This document shows, piece by piece, positions 42,913 to 53,446 of a stretch of 64,000 bases of DNA. The translations under genes were made by a program, and so were the position numbers. Location: positions 286,762 through 350,761 of the forward strand of contig NZ_WUTT01000001.1 in assembly GCF_009902005.1 (NCBI RefSeq). The letters are read 5' to 3'. The DNA is from Halomonas alimentaria. GTDB lineage: Bacteria > Pseudomonadota > Gammaproteobacteria > Pseudomonadales > Halomonadaceae. Position 1 is the first letter of the stretch. Each line of letters starts with the position of its first letter. The notes beneath the pieces are model-generated. The model saw only the letters and a list, made by a program, of their open reading frames with translations, made no database searches and had not been told where the DNA came from.

Positions 42913-45435
42913 ATGTCAGACATGACCGTTAAGGATTTTGCAGCTAAGGTGGGACGCGACGTTCCCCGCCTGCTGGAACAGATGAAAGAAGCCGGGCTCA
43001 AGCACAAGTCCGAGGGTGATGCCGTGTCCGAGGAGGACAAGCGTCAGCTGCTCGACTACCTGACCAAGAGCCATGGCGGCGACGCCGAAAAGGCCGCGCC
43101 GAAGAACCGCATCACCCTGACGCGCAAGACGCGCAGTCGCATCAACACCGGTGAGCGTGGCAAGACCATCGAGGTGCAGGTGCGCAAGAAGCGCACCTAC
43201 GTCAAGCGCGCCGAGGAAGAGAGCAAGCCGGAGCCGGTGGAGGACACCGGGCCGCGTCAGCTGGTCGGTGACATGGCCGACTCCCAGCAGGCCCAGGCCG
43301 CCAAGGAGGCCCGCGAGGCCGAGGAGGCCAAGGCAAAGGCCGCGGAGCAGGCCGCCCAGGAGGCTGCCGCCAAGCTCGAGGCCCAGAAGGCTGCCGAGGT
43401 TCCCGATATTCCGGTACCCGAGCTCGAGACTCCGGCACCCTCCGACGAGCCGCCGGCTCCCCCCAAGGAGGGTCGCTCCGATCGTCGCACCGCACCGCCC
43501 AAGAAGGCCGCGGCCAAGAAGGGTCGCCACGAGCGTGACGACGACGACCGCGAGGAGCGGCGTCGTGGCGGCGGCAAGAAGGCCAAGCGCGCCGAGCGCC
43601 GCGGCGGTCGCCGTGGTGGCAGCAGCCAGGGCGGTGGCAAGCACGGTTTCCAGAAGCCGACCCAGCCCATCGTTCGCGAGGTCTCGATCCCCGAGTCGAT
43701 CAGCGTTGCCGACCTGGCCGACAAGATGTCGATCAAGGCCAACGAGGTCATCAAGACCATGTTCACCATGGGCGCGGCGGTGACCATCAACCAGACCATC
43801 GATCAGGACACCGCGGCCATCGTGGTCGAGGAGATGGGCCACAAGCCCAAGCTGGTCAAGGATGATGCGCTGGAAGAGGAAGTGCTGGAGAGCATCTCCT
43901 ACGAGGGGGAAGAGCTCACTCGCGATCCGGTCGTCACCGTGATGGGTCACGTCGACCACGGCAAGACCTCGCTGCTCGATTACATTCGCCAGGCCAAGGT
44001 GGCCACCGGCGAGGCCGGCGGCATCACCCAGCATATCGGCGCCTACCACGTCGCTGCCGAGAAGGTGAACGGCTCTCACGGTGTGACCTTCCTGGATACC
44101 CCCGGACACGCGGCCTTCACCGCCATGCGTGCCCGCGGCGCCAAGGCCACCGACGTGGTCATCCTGGTGGTGGCCGCCGATGACGGCGTGATGCCCCAGA
44201 CCATCGAGGCGGTCGAGCACTCCAAGGCTGCCGGCGTTCCCATGGTGGTCGCCGTCAACAAGATTGACAAGCCGGCCGCCGACCCGGACCGCGTCAAGAA
44301 TGAGCTCTCCCAGCACGGCGTCATCTCCGAGGAGTGGGGTGGCGACACCCAGTTCGTGCACGTCTCCGCCAAGACCGGCGAAGGCATCGACGAGCTGCTC
44401 GAGGCGGTGCTGCTGGTCTCCGAGGTGCTCGAGCTCAAGGCCGTGCCCGAGGCGCCCGGCAAGGGCGTGGTGGTCGAGTCGCGCCTGGACAAGGGCCGCG
44501 GCCCGGTGGCCACCGTGCTGGTCCAGAACGGTACCCTGAAGAAGGGCGATATCGTGCTGGCCGGCCTGCACTACGGCCGCGTGCGTGCCCTGACCAACGA
44601 ACTCGGCAAGCAGGTCGACGAGGTCGGCCCGGCGATGCCGGTGGAGATCCAGGGCCTCGACGGCACCCCCGAGGCGGGTGACGACTTCATGGTGCTGGCC
44701 GACGAGAAGAAGGCCCGTGAGGTCGCCAACTTCCGTCAGGGCAAGTACCGCGAGGTGCGCCTGGCGCGCCAGCAGAAGGCCAAGCTGGAGAACATGTTCA
44801 GCCAGATGGGCCAGGAGGTCGCCGCCAAGCTCAATATCGTGCTCAAGGCCGACGTCCAGGGCTCGCTGGAAGCGATCAAGGGGGCACTGGAAGAGCTCTC
44901 CACCGACGAGGTGGAAGTGGCCGTGGTCTCCTCCGGGGTGGGTGGCATCACCGGCACCGACGCCAACCTGGCGCTGGCCTCCGAGGCCATCGTGATCGGC
45001 TTCAACGTGCGTGCCGACGCCGCCGCCCGCGAGATCATCGAGCGCGAAGGCCTCGACCTGCGCTACTACAGCGTCATCTACCAGCTGATCGATGAGGTCA
45101 AGCAGGCGATGACCGGCATGCTGGCACCGGAGTGGAAGGAAGAGATCGTCGGTGTGGCCGAGGTCCGCGACGTCTTCCGTGCGCCCAAGATCGGCGCCAT
45201 CGCCGGCTGCATGGTCATCGAGGGCAGCGTGCACCGCAACAAGAAGATCCGTGTGCTGCGCGACGACGTGGTCATCTACGAGGGCGAGCTCGAGTCGCTG
45301 CGCCGCTTCAAGGACGACGTCCAGGAAGTGCGCAACGGCATGGAGTGCGGCATCGGCGTGAAGAACTACAACGATGTCCAGGTCGGCGACAAGATCGAGG
45401 TCTTCGATCAGGTCAAGGTCGAGCGGACCCTCTAA
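42913..45435 (+). CDS. infB: Translation initiation factor IF-2
   Basis: GTPase that positions initiator tRNA on the ribosome. The 840-residue protein has an IF2N domain at the N terminus, a long charged linker (about 90-250, rich in Ala, Glu and Arg), then the G domain with G1 GHVDHGKT from residue 345, DTPGHAAF and NKIDK, and C-terminal domains. I chose the ATG at 42913 because AGGAGG precedes it. The initiator tRNA gene lies just upstream in the same cluster. Confidence 0.98.
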   Translation: MSDMTVKDFAAKVGRDVPRLLEQMKEAGLKHKSEGDAVSEEDKRQLLDYLTKSHGGDAEKAAPKNRITLTRKTRSRINTGERGKTIEVQVRKKRTYVKRAEEESKPEPVEDTGPRQLVGDMADSQQAQAAKEAREAEEAKAKAAEQAAQEAAAKLEAQKAAEVPDIPVPELETPAPSDEPPAPPKEGRSDRRTAPPKKAAAKKGRHERDDDDREERRRGGGKKAKRAERRGGRRGGSSQGGGKHGFQKPTQPIVREVSIPESISVADLADKMSIKANEVIKTMFTMGAAVTINQTIDQDTAAIVVEEMGHKPKLVKDDALEEEVLESISYEGEELTRDPVVTVMGHVDHGKTSLLDYIRQAKVATGEAGGITQHIGAYHVAAEKVNGSHGVTFLDTPGHAAFTAMRARGAKATDVVILVVAADDGVMPQTIEAVEHSKAAGVPMVVAVNKIDKPAADPDRVKNELSQHGVISEEWGGDTQFVHVSAKTGEGIDELLEAVLLVSEVLELKAVPEAPGKGVVVESRLDKGRGPVATVLVQNGTLKKGDIVLAGLHYGRVRALTNELGKQVDEVGPAMPVEIQGLDGTPEAGDDFMVLADEKKAREVANFRQGKYREVRLARQQKAKLENMFSQMGQEVAAKLNIVLKADVQGSLEAIKGALEELSTDEVEVAVVSSGVGGITGTDANLALASEAIVIGFNVRADAAAREIIEREGLDLRYYSVIYQLIDEVKQAMTGMLAPEWKEEIVGVAEVRDVFRAPKIGAIAGCMVIEGSVHRNKKIRVLRDDVVIYEGELESLRRFKDDVQEVRNGMECGIGVKNYNDVQVGDKIEVFDQVKVERTL

Positions 45436-45453
45436 GGGCTCGAGGAGTCGTAC

Positions 45454-45861
45454 ATGCGCGAGTTCAAGCGTACCGACCGGGTGGCCGACCAGCTCCAGAA
45501 GGAGCTGGCGGTACTCATCCAGCGCGAGGTCAAGGATCCGCGCCTGGGCATGGTCACCGTCAGCGGGGTCGAGGTCAGCCGTGACCTCGGCTATGCCGAT
45601 GTCCATGTGACCCTGCTGGGTGAGGATACCCCGGAGCGCATCAAGGAGAACCTCAAGGTTCTCAAGCAGGCCGCCGGCTTCCTGCGCGGGCAGATCGCCC
45701 GGCGCATCAAGCTGCGCCACGTGCCGGAGCTGCGCTTTCACTATGACGAGAGCGTGGTCCGTGGCCAGCGCCTCTCCTCGCTGATCGACGAGGCGGTGGA
45801 GAGCGATCGCGTCCGTCACGGCGATGAGTCCTCCCCCGAGGACGAGGGCGAGCGCGGCTGA
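45454..45861 (+). CDS. rbfA: Ribosome-binding factor A
   Basis: Cold-shock-associated 30S maturation factor. The 135-residue KH-type protein has REFKRTDRVADQLQKELAVL, RDLGYADVHVTLLG and the C-terminal PELRFHYDES. Its stop overlaps the truB start by one base (TGATG at 45859-45863), which couples their translation. Confidence 0.96.
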   Translation: MREFKRTDRVADQLQKELAVLIQREVKDPRLGMVTVSGVEVSRDLGYADVHVTLLGEDTPERIKENLKVLKQAAGFLRGQIARRIKLRHVPELRFHYDESVVRGQRLSSLIDEAVESDRVRHGDESSPEDEGERG

Positions 45862-46778
45862 TGGCGCGTCGACGTCGCGGCCTGCCGGTCAACGGGGTGT
45901 TGCTGTTGGACAAGCCTGCGGGCATGTCCAGCAACCATGCCCTGCAGCGGGCCAGGCGCCTGTTCCAGGCGCAGAAGGCGGGTCACACCGGAACGCTGGA
46001 TCCGATGGCGACCGGCCTGTTGCCGGTGTGCTTCGGCGAGGCGACCAAGTTCTCCGCCCACCTGCTGGCGTCCGACAAGGTCTATCGCACCCGAGTGGAA
46101 CTGGGCGTGGTCACCGACACCGGCGACGCCGAGGGTGAGGTGGTCGAACGTCTGGCGGTGCCGGCGCTGAACGCCACCGACGTGGAGTCGGTACTCGCGC
46201 GCTTCCAGGGCGAGATCGAGCAGGTGCCGCCGATGTACTCGGCGCTCAAGCACCAGGGCCGCAAGCTCTACGAGCTGGCCCGCGAGGGCAAGTCGATCGA
46301 GCGTGCAGCACGCCGCGTGACGGTGTATGATGCGCGGCTCGTTGCCTTCGAGGGCAGCGCCTTCGAGCTCGAGGTAAAGGTCAGCAAGGGCACCTATGTG
46401 CGCACCCTGGCCGAGGATATCGGTCGCGCTCTGGGCAGCGGCGCGCATATCAGTGTGCTGCGTCGCCTGGCCACCGGTCCCTTCGGCGCCGAGGGCATGC
46501 TGACCCTCGAGGCGCTGACGGCACTGCCCGACCAGGACGCCCGGGAAGCGACGCTGCTGCCGGTGGACATCCTGGCCGCGCACTTGCCGCGGCTCGAGGT
46601 CGACGCCGACGCGGCCCGGCGACTGACCCACGGTCAGTCGGCCCGGGCGGACACCGGCGGCCTCGCCGTCGGCGATACGGCAAGACTCTACTGTGACGAG
46701 GCCTTCCTGGGTCTCGGCGCGGTAACGACGCCACAGGAGGTGGCGCCGAAACGGTTGCTGAGCACCGCAACCGACTAG
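45861..46778 (+). CDS. truB: tRNA pseudouridine-55 synthase TruB
   Basis: Forms pseudouridine 55 in the T loop of tRNAs. The 305-residue protein has the catalytic Asp47 in [12 protein letters not shown], the [10 protein letters not shown] strand and a C-terminal PUA-like domain. It lies between rbfA and rpsO, as in E. coli. Confidence 0.97.
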   Translation: MARRRRGLPVNGVLLLDKPAGMSSNHALQRARRLFQAQKAGHTGTLDPMATGLLPVCFGEATKFSAHLLASDKVYRTRVELGVVTDTGDAEGEVVERLAVPALNATDVESVLARFQGEIEQVPPMYSALKHQGRKLYELAREGKSIERAARRVTVYDARLVAFEGSAFELEVKVSKGTYVRTLAEDIGRALGSGAHISVLRRLATGPFGAEGMLTLEALTALPDQDAREATLLPVDILAAHLPRLEVDADAARRLTHGQSARADTGGLAVGDTARLYCDEAFLGLGAVTTPQEVAPKRLLSTATD

Positions 46779-46854
46779 GGAGCAACGCGGAGACTGCAAA
46801 TATGCGTGGTCTCACACATTCATCATTCAGGCATATTGCTTACTGGAGAGACAG

Positions 46855-47124
46855 ATGGCACTCACAGCCGAACAGAAGGCCTCAATCGTCAACGAATTCG
46901 GTCGTGGCGATAACGATACCGGTTCCCCCGAAGTGCAGGTTGCCCTGCTGAGCGCCAACATCGATGGCCTGCAGGACCACTTCAAGACCAACAAGCAGGA
47001 TCACCACTCCCGTCGTGGCCTGATCCGCATGGTCAACCAGCGCCGCAAGCTGCTGGACTACCTGAAGCGCAAGGACTTCGAGCGCTATCAGGCTCTGATC
47101 CAGCGTCTGGGCCTGCGTCGCTAA
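46855..47124 (+). CDS. rpsO: 30S ribosomal protein S15
   Basis: Primary 16S rRNA-binding protein of the 30S platform. The 89-residue product has [21 protein letters not shown] split over its helices and [28 protein letters not shown] ribosome site precedes it. A terminator follows. Confidence 0.98.
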   Translation: MALTAEQKASIVNEFGRGDNDTGSPEVQVALLSANIDGLQDHFKTNKQDHHSRRGLIRMVNQRRKLLDYLKRKDFERYQALIQRLGLRR

Positions 47125-47147
47125 GCGACGTACCTCACGCGGCAGAG

Positions 47148-47175
47148 AAACGGGCGGCCTTCGGGTTGCCCGTTT
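47148..47175 (+). terminator. Terminator after rpsO
   Basis: AAACGGGC(GG) pairs with (TT)GCCCGTTT, followed by a short T run, 23 bases past the rpsO stop. Confidence 0.75.
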
Positions 47176-47232
47176 TGCGTTGGTAAGTCCGCGATTTCAC
47201 TTAGTTATCGGAGTCATACACAGCGAGGGACG

Positions 47233-47327
47233 CTGGGGGCAAGCCGAAGAGGAGGTCCTACGCCAGGGATGGCGTCGGTAGCGTACAGGGAGGTATTCAC
47301 AGCGCCTCCTCGCAGGCTTGCCGCCAG
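47233..47327 (+). repeat. Dispersed structured repeat, copy C (compact)
   Basis: The cleanest of three copies. Outer arms CTGGGGGCAAGCC and GGCTTGCCGCCAG pair, then AGGAGG pairs with CCTCCT. An inner hairpin ACGCCA-GGGA-TGGCGT (47260-47275) is followed by CGGTAGCG. It sits in the 341-base rpsO-pnp gap; the rest of that gap holds the rpsO terminator and the pnp leader. Confidence 0.75.
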
Positions 47328-47465
47328 GTCAGGCCCGAGCGATGCATGGTGATGCAATACCCAGGAAATGTCGCTATCCGGTGGCCGCGGGACGCGTCAA
47401 CCCCTAAAATGGTCGGCGAGTCGAAACGACCCAAACACAGAAAAGTAACGTTGAAGGAAGTCGCC

Positions 47466-49601
47466 GTGAATCCGGTCAAGAAGACATTTCAGTACGGTCG
47501 CAGCACCGTCACCCTGGAAACCGGGCGCATCGCCCGCCAGGCCACCGGTGCCGTGATGGTCACCATGGACGATACCGTGGTGCTGTGCACCGTGGTCGCC
47601 AAGAAGGAGGCCAATCCTGCCCAGCCCTTCTTCCCGCTGGGGGTGTTCTACCAGGAGAAGACCTACGCGGTCGGCAAGATCCCCGGCGGCTTCTTCAAGC
47701 GCGAGGGGCGTCCCACCGAGAAGGAGACCCTCACCTCGCGGCTGATCGACCGCCCGATACGCCCGCTGTTCCCCAAGGGCTTCATGAACGAGGTGCAGGT
47801 CGTCTGTACCGTGCTCTCCACCGACCGCAACCATGACCCGGATATCGCGGCGCTGCTGGGTACCTCCGCGGCCCTGGCCATCTCCGGCGTGCCCTTCAAT
47901 GGCCCCATCGGTGCGGCCCGCGTCGGCTTCGACGAGGAGAAGGGCTACTTCCTCAACCCCACCGTGGAGGAGCTCGCCAGCTCCGAACTGGACATGGTCG
48001 TTGCCGGTACCGAGAAGGCGGTACTGATGGTGGAGTCCGAGGCCGATGAGCTGCTCGAGGACGAGATGCTCGGCGCCGTGCTCTATGGCCACCAGGAGAT
48101 GCAGGTGGCGATCCAGGCCATCAACGAGCTGGTCGCCGAGGCCGGCAAGCCGAAGTGGGACTGGCAGCCACCGGCGGAGAACACCGCCCTCAAGGCCGCC
48201 GTGGCCGAGGCCTTCGAGGCCCGCGTGGGCGAGGCCTATCGCATCACCGACAAGATGGCCCGTCAGGACGCCCTCTCCGCCCTCAAGGCCGAGGCGGTCG
48301 AGCAGCTGGCCGGCGAGGAAGAGGGCAAGTTCGACAGCGATGAGGTCAAGGGTGCCTTCGCGAGCCTGGAGAAGCGCGTGGTGCGCCATCGCGTGGTCAA
48401 GGGCGAGCCGCGTATCGACGGCCGCGACCACAAGACCGTGCGTCCGCTGGATATCGAGGTCGGCAGCCTGCCCAAGACCCACGGTTCGGCGATCTTCACC
48501 CGTGGCGAGACCCAGGCCATCGTGGTCGCCACCCTGGGCACCCTGCGCGACTCCCAGCTGATCGAGTCGCTGGAGGGCGAGCGCAAGGACCGCTTCCTGC
48601 TGCACTACAACTTCCCTCCCTACAGCGTGGGCGAGGCCGGCTTCATGGGCGGCCCCAAGCGTCGCGAGATCGGCCATGGCCGCCTGGCGCGTCGCGGCGT
48701 GCAGGCGATGCTGCCCGACGAGGCGGACTTCCCCTACACCATCCGCGTGGTCTCCGAGATCACCGAGTCTAACGGCTCCAGCTCCATGGCTTCCGTATGC
48801 GGCTCCTCGCTGGCCCTGATGGACGCCGGCGTGCCGATGAAGGCCCCGGTGGCGGGTATCGCCATGGGCCTGGTCAAGGACGCCGATGGCTTCGCCGTGC
48901 TGACCGATATCCTCGGTGACGAGGACCACCTCGGCGACATGGACTTCAAGGTGGCCGGCTCCGCGGATGGCGTCACCGCCCTGCAGATGGACATCAAGAT
49001 CGAGGGCATCAACGAGGAGATCATGGAGCAGGCGCTGCAGCAGGCGCTGGAAGCGCGCCTCGGCATCCTTGAGCAGATGAATGCGGTGATCGCCCAGAGC
49101 CGCGCCGAGGTCTCCGAGAACGCCCCCTCCATGGCGACCATCAAGATCGCCCCGGACAAGATCCGCGATGTCATCGGCAAGGGCGGCGCCACCATCCGCA
49201 AGATCTGCGAGGACACCGGCGCCTCCATCGACCTGGACGACGACGGCACCGTGCGCATCTACGCCGAGGACAAGTCGGCGGCCAAGGCGGCCATCGATAC
49301 CGTGCTGGCGATCACCGCCGAGCCCGAGATCGGCAAACTCTACCGCGGCAAGGTGGTGCGTATCGCCGACTTCGGTGCCTTCGTCAACATCATGCCCGGC
49401 ACCGACGGCCTGGTGCACATCTCCCAGATCGTGCCGGAGCGAGTCAACGACGTGCGTGACTTCCTCAACGAGGGCGACGAGCCCATCGTCAAGGTGCTCG
49501 ATATCGACAACCGCAACCGGGTGAAGCTCACCATCAAGGAGATCACCCCGGAAGAGAAGGCGGCATTCGAGGCAGAAGCGGCCGCCGAGCCCGAGCTGTA
49601 A
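47466..49601 (+). CDS. pnp: Polynucleotide phosphorylase
   Basis: 3'-5' exoribonuclease and degradosome component. The 711-residue protein has two RNase PH-like domains (opening [20 protein letters not shown] and, in the second half, [14 protein letters not shown]). C-terminal KH ([15 protein letters not shown]) and S1 ([18 protein letters not shown]) domains follow. The start is GTG at 47466, placed by the GAAGGAAG site and family N terminus. Enolase, another degradosome protein, is encoded at 2635. Confidence 0.97.
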   Translation: MNPVKKTFQYGRSTVTLETGRIARQATGAVMVTMDDTVVLCTVVAKKEANPAQPFFPLGVFYQEKTYAVGKIPGGFFKREGRPTEKETLTSRLIDRPIRPLFPKGFMNEVQVVCTVLSTDRNHDPDIAALLGTSAALAISGVPFNGPIGAARVGFDEEKGYFLNPTVEELASSELDMVVAGTEKAVLMVESEADELLEDEMLGAVLYGHQEMQVAIQAINELVAEAGKPKWDWQPPAENTALKAAVAEAFEARVGEAYRITDKMARQDALSALKAEAVEQLAGEEEGKFDSDEVKGAFASLEKRVVRHRVVKGEPRIDGRDHKTVRPLDIEVGSLPKTHGSAIFTRGETQAIVVATLGTLRDSQLIESLEGERKDRFLLHYNFPPYSVGEAGFMGGPKRREIGHGRLARRGVQAMLPDEADFPYTIRVVSEITESNGSSSMASVCGSSLALMDAGVPMKAPVAGIAMGLVKDADGFAVLTDILGDEDHLGDMDFKVAGSADGVTALQMDIKIEGINEEIMEQALQQALEARLGILEQMNAVIAQSRAEVSENAPSMATIKIAPDKIRDVIGKGGATIRKICEDTGASIDLDDDGTVRIYAEDKSAAKAAIDTVLAITAEPEIGKLYRGKVVRIADFGAFVNIMPGTDGLVHISQIVPERVNDVRDFLNEGDEPIVKVLDIDNRNRVKLTIKEITPEEKAAFEAEAAAEPEL

Positions 49602-49617
49602 GAACCGCCTTCGGCGA

Positions 49618-49652
49618 GCTGAAAGCTGTAAGCTGTAAGCCTGAAGCTGGAA
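49618..49652 (+). repeat. Tandem heptamer array after pnp
   Basis: Five contiguous heptamers: GCTGAAA, GCTGTAA, GCTGTAA, GCCTGAA, GCTGGAA. They precede the pnp terminator exactly as a similar array precedes the greA terminator. The pnp stop codon itself lies in another GCTGTAA-like unit (GAGCTGTAA). Confidence 0.7.
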
Positions 49653-49655
49653 GAA

Positions 49656-49688
49656 AACCGCCCCCGCAGCCTGGCTGCGGGGGCGGTT
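49656..49688. terminator. Strong terminator after pnp
   Basis: A 15-bp stem AACCGCCCCCGCAGC / GCTGCGGGGGCGGTT with a 3-base loop is followed by CTTTATTT. Confidence 0.85.
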
Positions 49689-49713
49689 CTTTATTTCTGG
49701 CTTATAGGAGGCG

Positions 49714-49838
49714 CTGATTCATGTCGCGAGCGATGAGAGGCTGATCGCCGCCGGAGCGCAGGAACCGGAGTGTAGCTCGCTACATGAGGATTCCGAGCAC
49801 CGCCGGCGGTCAGGATATCGAGCGCAGCAATGAATCAG
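49714..49838. repeat. 125-bp palindromic intergenic element
   Basis: The ends are CTGATTCAT and ATGAATCAG, and the centre near 49777 is GTAGC-TC-GCTAC flanked by GGAACCGGAGT and GAGGATTCC. In between, CGCGAGCG, GATCGCCGCCGG and their near-complements pair imperfectly. It lies between convergent pnp and phaA. It resembles large palindromic interspersed repeats known in bacterial genomes; no second copy is in this window. Confidence 0.65.
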
Positions 49839-49845
49839 TGTTTCC

Positions 49846-51021
49846 TCAGCGCTCGATGGCGAGCGCCACGCCCTGCCCACCGCCGATGCACAGGGTGGCC
49901 AGGCCCTTCTTGGCGTCGCGGGCGATCATCTCGTGGACCAGCGTCACCAGGATGCGGCAGCCGGAGGCACCGATGGGGTGACCGATGGCGATGGCACCGC
50001 CGTTGACGTTGATCTTGCTGGCATCCCAGCCCAGCTCCTTGTTGACGGAGAGTGCCTGGGCGGCGAAGGCCTCGTTGGCCTCGATCAGGTCGAGGTCGTC
50101 GATACTCCAGCCGGCCTTCTCCAGGCAGCGGCGGGTGGCCGGGGCCGGGCCGATGCCCATGATGGCGGGGTCGACGCCAGCATTGCTGTAGGCCTTGATG
50201 CGGGCCAGCGGCTCGAGGCCCAGGGCCTTGGCCTTCTCAGCGCTGCACAGCATCACCACGGCGGCGCCGTCGTTGATGGAGGAGGCGTTGCCGGCGGTAA
50301 CGGTGCCATCCTTCTTGAACGCCGGACGCATGCCGGCGAGCTTCTCGGCTGTCACGTCGCGTGGGCCCTCGTCGGTGTCGAAGACGACCGGGTCACCCTT
50401 GCGCTGGGGGATCTCCACCGGGACGATCTGCCCCTTGAACTTGCCCTCGCGAATGGCGGCGGCGGCCTTCTGCTGGGAGCCGGCGGCGAACTCGTCCATC
50501 TCCTCGCGGGTGATGCCGTACTTCTCGGCCAGGTTCTCGGCGGTGATGCCCATATGGTAGTTGTTGAAGGCGTCCCACAGGCCGTCATGCACCATGCTGT
50601 CCACCGCCTTCCAGTCGCCCATGCGCTGGCCGTTGCGCGAGTTAGGCAGCACGTGGGGCGAGGCGGACATGTTCTCCTGGCCGCCGGCGATGATCAGCTC
50701 GGCGTCACCGCAGCGGATCGCCTGGGTGGCCAGGTGCAGCGCCTTGAGGCCTGAGCCGCACACCTTGTTGATGGTCATGGCCGGCACGGCCTCGGGCAGG
50801 CCGGCCTTGATGGCCGCCTGGCGTGCGGGGTTCTGGCCGACACCGGCGGTCAGTACCTGGCCGAGCAGCACCTCGTCCACCTGATCGCCGGCCACACCGG
50901 TGGTGGCCAGAAGGTCCTTGATGACCACGGCGCCCAGGTCGCTGGCAGGGATGCCGGCCAGGGAGCCGCCGAAGGAACCGACGGCGGTACGGCGGGCGGC
51001 AACGATAACCACTTCTTGCAT
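49846..51021 (-). CDS. phaA: Acetyl-CoA C-acetyltransferase (biosynthetic thiolase)
   Basis: Condenses two acetyl-CoA to acetoacetyl-CoA, the first step to polyhydroxybutyrate, or acts in acetoacetate metabolism. The 391-residue protein has the acylated Cys88 in [11 protein letters not shown], the His in [14 protein letters not shown] and the second Cys in CIGGGQG. The short form and the [12 protein letters not shown] ending favour a PhaA/AtoB-type enzyme over a fatty acid oxidation FadA. No phaB or phaC is adjacent. A GGAGAG ribosome site precedes the ATG. Confidence 0.88.
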   Translation of the reverse strand: MQEVVIVAARRTAVGSFGGSLAGIPASDLGAVVIKDLLATTGVAGDQVDEVLLGQVLTAGVGQNPARQAAIKAGLPEAVPAMTINKVCGSGLKALHLATQAIRCGDAELIIAGGQENMSASPHVLPNSRNGQRMGDWKAVDSMVHDGLWDAFNNYHMGITAENLAEKYGITREEMDEFAAGSQQKAAAAIREGKFKGQIVPVEIPQRKGDPVVFDTDEGPRDVTAEKLAGMRPAFKKDGTVTAGNASSINDGAAVVMLCSAEKAKALGLEPLARIKAYSNAGVDPAIMGIGPAPATRRCLEKAGWSIDDLDLIEANEAFAAQALSVNKELGWDASKINVNGGAIAIGHPIGASGCRILVTLVHEMIARDAKKGLATLCIGGGQGVALAIER

Positions 51022-51171
51022 GTGAGCACTCTCCTCGCTGGAAAGACGGGCTTGCGGCCTTGTCGCGACAGCCTGACACGACCGGGACTTTCAGCATAGG
51101 GGAGTCTTGTGCGGCGCCGCAATGTTTGCATGGCGGCAATTGGTGGTAGGCGAGCGCCCAGGAGAGGATTC

Positions 51172-51208
51172 GGGCGGCAACCCGGCTTGCACCGGCGGGT
51201 TACCGCCC
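51172..51208 (-). terminator. Hairpin after panD
   Basis: GGGCGGCAACCC and GGGTTACCGCCC form a 12-bp stem with one mismatch, starting 7 bases beyond the panD stop. It has no T tract. Confidence 0.45.
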
Positions 51209-51214
51209 CGGGGC

Positions 51215-51595
51215 TCAGGCCATCTGGACGGGGATGGCGTGGCTGGTGTGGCTGACGTGGTTGCCTTCCTGCAGGTAGACCAGGGCGGGCTGGTGGCTCT
51301 CGAGCTCGGCGTCACTGTAGTGGGCATAGCTGCAGATGATCACCCGCTGACCTTCGCTTGCCAGGTGGGCGGCAGCGCCGTTCACCGAGATCACCTTCGA
51401 GCCCTCCTCGGCACGGATGGCGTAGGTGGTGAAGCGCTGGCCATTCTCGACGTTGTAGATCTGGATCTGCTCATTCTCACGGATGCCGGCCATGTCGAGC
51501 AGCTCACCGTCGATGGCGCAGGAGCCCTCGTAGTTGAGCACGGCGTGGGTGACGCGGGCCATGTGCAGCTTGGCCTTGAGCATGATGGTGTACAT
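51215..51595 (-). CDS. panD: Aspartate 1-decarboxylase
   Basis: Makes beta-alanine from aspartate for pantothenate. The pyruvoyl enzyme is synthesised as a proenzyme cleaved at Gly24-Ser25, visible here as YEGSCAID. The 126-residue length matches the family. The start gives the usual residue numbering; a second Met at position 5 is possible. It is the last gene of folK-panB-panC-panD, 27 bases after panC. Confidence 0.96.
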   Translation of the reverse strand: MYTIMLKAKLHMARVTHAVLNYEGSCAIDGELLDMAGIRENEQIQIYNVENGQRFTTYAIRAEEGSKVISVNGAAAHLASEGQRVIICSYAHYSDAELESHQPALVYLQEGNHVSHTSHAIPVQMA

Positions 51596-51622
51596 GGAAA
51601 CAGGGTCCTCCAGAGGGCTGCC

Positions 51623-52471
51623 TCAGCGGGGCAGGGTCAGGGTCAGGTTATCGATCAGCCGGGTGGTGCCCAGCCGGGCGGCGGCGAGCAGCACCGCCTC
51701 GCGGGTGGCGGTGGTGGCCGGCCCGAGATCGGCGGCGCGCAGCTCCAGGTAGTCGGGCTCGAAGCCGGCCTCTTCCAGGCGTGTCCGGCCCTGCTCGAGG
51801 AGCGCGGACGGGGCGCTTCCGGCCTCCAGGCCCTCGCGCAGTTCGCACAGGGTGGCGTAGAGGCGCGGGGCGATGGCTCGCTGCTCGGGGCTCAGGTAGC
51901 CGTTGCGTGAGGAGAGTGCCAGGCCGTCCTCGGCGCGCACGATGGGCACGCCGACGATCTCGATCGGGAAGTGCAGGTCGGCGACCATGCGGCGGATCAC
52001 CGCCAGCTGCTGGTAGTCCTTCTCGCCGAAGCAGGCGAGGTCGGGCTGCACCAGGTTGAAGATCATGCCGACAACCGTAGAGACGCCATCGAAGTGGCCG
52101 GGGCGCGAGGCGCCGCACAGCCCTTCGCTGACCTCGGGGACCACGATGCGGGTCTGGGCTTCCAGGCCGCGGGGATAGAGAGTGGTGGTATCCGGGGCGA
52201 ACAGCAGGTCGCAACCGGCCGCCTCGAGTCGCGCCTGATCCTCTTCGAGGGTGCGCGGGTAGGCCTCGAGGTCCTCGCCGGCGCCGAACTGCAGCGGGTT
52301 GACGAAGATGGTGGCGATCACTACATCCGCCCGCTCGCGGGCGGCGGCGACCAGTGCCAGGTGGCCGTCGTGGAGGTTGCCCATGGTGGGGACCAGGGCG
52401 ATGCGCTCGCCGCGACGACGGGCGTCGCCCAGCGTCTCGCGCAGGGCGGATATCTCTCTCAGGGTTCGCAT
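51623..52471 (-). CDS. panC: Pantothenate synthetase
   Basis: Condenses pantoate with beta-alanine using ATP. The 282-residue protein has the HIGH-like motif [31 protein letters not shown] and the [21 protein letters not shown] region, all conserved. It lies between panB and panD on the same strand, completing the pantothenate branch. Confidence 0.97.
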   Translation of the reverse strand: MRTLREISALRETLGDARRRGERIALVPTMGNLHDGHLALVAAARERADVVIATIFVNPLQFGAGEDLEAYPRTLEEDQARLEAAGCDLLFAPDTTTLYPRGLEAQTRIVVPEVSEGLCGASRPGHFDGVSTVVGMIFNLVQPDLACFGEKDYQQLAVIRRMVADLHFPIEIVGVPIVRAEDGLALSSRNGYLSPEQRAIAPRLYATLCELREGLEAGSAPSALLEQGRTRLEEAGFEPDYLELRAADLGPATTATREAVLLAAARLGTTRLIDNLTLTLPR

Positions 52472-52522
52472 GACAACCTTCCGGCTAGAAGCGGTACTCG
52501 AGACCGTGTTGAAAAACCGTCA

Positions 52523-53314
52523 TTAAAAGCAGTGCTCCTCGGCGGGGAAGCGCCGCGCCTTGACGTCCTCGTGATAGCGACGGAAGGCGCCGTGGATGTC
52601 CTCGGCCTCGGCCATGAAGTTCTTGACGAAGCGCGGCTTGCGGCCAGGAGTGACGTCCAGCATGTCGTGCATGACGAGTATCTGGCCATCGGTGTCGGGG
52701 CCGGCACCGATGCCGATCACCGGCACATCGAGGGCTTCGGTGATGGCGCGCCCCAGGCTCGCCGGCACGCACTCGAGCAGGATGACCGAGGCGCCGGCCT
52801 CGACCAGGGTGCGGGCGTCCTCGAGGATCTGGCTGGCGCGATCGGCATCGCGTCCCTGCACCTTGTAGCCGCCCAGCTGGTAGACGGTCTGTGGCGTCAG
52901 GCCCAGGTGGGCGCACACCGGCACGCCACGGCGGGTCAGCTCACGGATACCGTCGGCCATCCACGCCTCGCCCTCCACCTTGACCAGCTCGGCCCCGGCG
53001 CGCATCAGCTCGCCGGCGTTCTCCAGCAGGCGCTCGGTGCTGGCATTGCCCATGAAGGGCAGGTCGACCATCAGCAGGCTGGCGCCCTTGCCACGGGCCA
53101 CGCAGCGGGTGTGGTAGCAGATCTCCTCCAGGGTGACCGGCAGGGTGCTGGCGTGGCCCTGCAGGACCATGCCCAGGGAGTCGCCCACCAGCAGCACCTC
53201 GATGCCGGCATCGCTGGCGGCCCTGGCGAAGGAGGCGTCGTAGGCGGTCAGGGAGCTGAAGGTGTCACCGGCGCGCTTGTAGGCCTGCAGCGTGCTCAGG
53301 GTGATGGGTTTCAT
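52523..53314 (-). CDS. panB: 3-methyl-2-oxobutanoate hydroxymethyltransferase
   Basis: Makes ketopantoate from 2-oxoisovalerate and methylenetetrahydrofolate. The 263-residue TIM-barrel protein has SLTAYDASFA, VLLVGDSLGMVLQGH and the Mg-site and VPVIGIGAGPDTDGQ segments. It begins 101 bases downstream of folK, in a gap with several GTAAC-type motifs. Confidence 0.97.
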   Translation of the reverse strand: MKPITLSTLQAYKRAGDTFSSLTAYDASFARAASDAGIEVLLVGDSLGMVLQGHASTLPVTLEEICYHTRCVARGKGASLLMVDLPFMGNASTERLLENAGELMRAGAELVKVEGEAWMADGIRELTRRGVPVCAHLGLTPQTVYQLGGYKVQGRDADRASQILEDARTLVEAGASVILLECVPASLGRAITEALDVPVIGIGAGPDTDGQILVMHDMLDVTPGRKPRFVKNFMAEAEDIHGAFRRYHEDVKARRFPAEEHCF

Positions 53315-53363
53315 GGCGTGCTCTCTCGTTTGTGACGTCGGGTCGCGGCGCGGGGACCGGCCC

Positions 53364-53446
53364 GTGTAACCCGCGATTGTTACCTGAAAGGCCGCGTTGT
53401 GTCGATGGGTAACACTTATCGTCCATTGAACCCGCTGGGTAACACT
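53364..53446. promoter_or_regulatory. Cluster of GTAAC motifs between folK and panB
   Basis: TGTTACC at 53378-53384 is followed by GGTAACA at 53408-53414 and 53438-53444, each 30 bases apart, and GTGTAAC lies at 53364-53370. The last two are part of a 10-base direct repeat GGGTAACACT around the folK stop. The same heptamer occurs in the crcZ upstream region. A binding site for CbrB or another regulator is possible but unproven. Confidence 0.35.
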
